Positions 5,031 through 5,261 of a stretch of 5,261 nucleotides of DNA are shown here, one piece after another. How positions within the stretch are numbered: the first letter of the stretch is position 1; the number at the start of each line of letters is the position of its first letter. Both the position numbers and the translations under genes were made by a program. The notes under the pieces were generated by a model that worked only from the letters and a program-made list of their open reading frames with translations, did no database searches and was not told the origin of the DNA. This DNA comes from Candidatus Kerfeldbacteria bacterium. GTDB taxonomy: Bacteria > Patescibacteriota > Patescibacteriia > SBBC01 > CAIJZX01. The stretch covers positions 1 to 5,261 of the forward strand of contig JACRFO010000020.1 in NCBI GenBank assembly GCA_016217865.1, written 5' to 3'.

Positions 5031-5149
5031 GTCCCCGCGACGGCCTACTTTCCCCCCGACATGCATCGGAGTATCATCGGCGCTGGTGAGCTTAACGACC
5101 GTGTTCGGGATGGGAACGGGTGGGACCTCACCGCTCGAATCACGGAGAC
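5031..5149 (-). rRNA. rrf: 5S ribosomal RNA
   Basis: The minus strand carries a complete 119-nt 5S rRNA. The ends are set by helix I: GTCTCCGTGA at the 5' end (5149 downward) pairs over 10 bp, with two G-U pairs, to TCGCGGGGAC at the 3' end (5040-5031). The hallmark loop C region CCCATCCCGAACACGG, the GTTAAGCTC stretch, GCGCCGATGATACT (loop E side) and GGGGGGAAAGTAGG near the 3' end are all present, and GGTGAG (18-23) pairs with CTCACC to form helix II. It is a structural RNA of the large ribosomal subunit. The sequence upstream is not the end of a 23S gene but the end of a protein gene 24 bp away, so this 5S is not in the usual 16S-23S-5S order, at least locally. A dedicated promoter is not obvious in the 24-bp gap. 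Confidence 0.97.
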
Positions 5150-5173
5150 GATATGACTCTTGTGAAGGTAACG

Positions 5174-5261
5174 CTACTTGACTAAGGCGCTCGTAGCGGG
5201 GGAGAGCCAGAAGATCAGGCCAATAAACCCACTCACAAGCAACAACATGAGAACAAGCAGA
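5174..5261 (-). CDS. C-terminal end of an integral membrane protein (cut by window edge)
   Basis: A minus-strand frame entering from the right edge ends at TAG 5176-5174 and gives the last 28 residues, LLVLMLLLVSGFIGLIFWLS followed by PATSALVK. The first 20 residues are a typical final transmembrane helix with a Gly-rich middle and a Trp near the interface; the tail is short. Too little remains to name the protein. The stop is 24 bp from the 5' end of the 5S rRNA, so the 5S may be transcribed together with this gene. Confidence 0.6.
   Translation of the reverse strand, partial: LLVLMLLLVSGFIGLIFWLSPATSALVK

Noticed and set aside
4960..5181. Plus-strand 73-residue ORF
   Set aside because: It covers the 5S rRNA and its terminator on the opposite strand; the translation is a by-product of rRNA sequence.

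Overview
This 5.3-kb window looks like ordinary bacterial chromosome: short intergenic gaps, standard genetic code (TAA, TAG and TGA all act as stops), no transposase, phage gene, CRISPR array or tRNA. The most striking property is how genes start. Five independent transcription units begin 6-7 nt downstream of a good -10 box (four are TGn-TACACT/TATACT extended -10s), and no called start has a well-placed Shine-Dalgarno site. That points to leaderless mRNAs. Leaderless transcription, a 5S rRNA gene not directly behind a 23S gene, and a secreted lysozyme-like protein with C-terminal 'YLI-DG-KR' repeats together suggest a Patescibacteria/CPR-type (perhaps Saccharibacteria-like) or actinobacterium-like genome. 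This taxonomic guess is inference only.

Layout, left to right. (1) 1-454, minus: the first 151 residues of a membrane-anchored SAM methyltransferase resembling the FAM173 lysine methyltransferases, cut by the window edge. (2) 455-537: a compact divergent promoter region with several short perfect palindromes between the two -10 boxes. (3) 538-2052, plus: a secreted 504-residue protein with a lysozyme-like module and four ~60-residue repeats, closed by an intrinsic terminator at 2068-2093. (4) 2098-2987, minus: a two-gene operon, a DUF1905 protein followed by a transglutaminase-like Cys/His protein, overlapping by ATGA. (5) 2988-3077: a second divergent promoter region. (6) 3078-3377, plus: a small acidic protein of unknown function. 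(7) 3481-4878, plus: a 465-residue single-pass membrane protein with a large extracytoplasmic part ending in a pseudopilin-G-like segment, closed by a terminator at 4907-4930. (8) 4945-5011: two further hairpins, one of them the 5S terminator and the other carrying sequence resembling the 5S 3' end. (9) 5031-5149, minus: a complete 5S rRNA. (10) 5174-5261, minus: the last 28 residues of a membrane protein just upstream of the 5S gene.

The genes do not form one obvious pathway. Three of them (methyltransferase, lysozyme-like protein, pseudopilin-like protein) are predicted to act at or outside the membrane. No coherent new defence or mobile system is visible. The most worthwhile leads are the shared promoter/start architecture, the palindrome cluster at 458-498 and the duplicated 5S 3' end.
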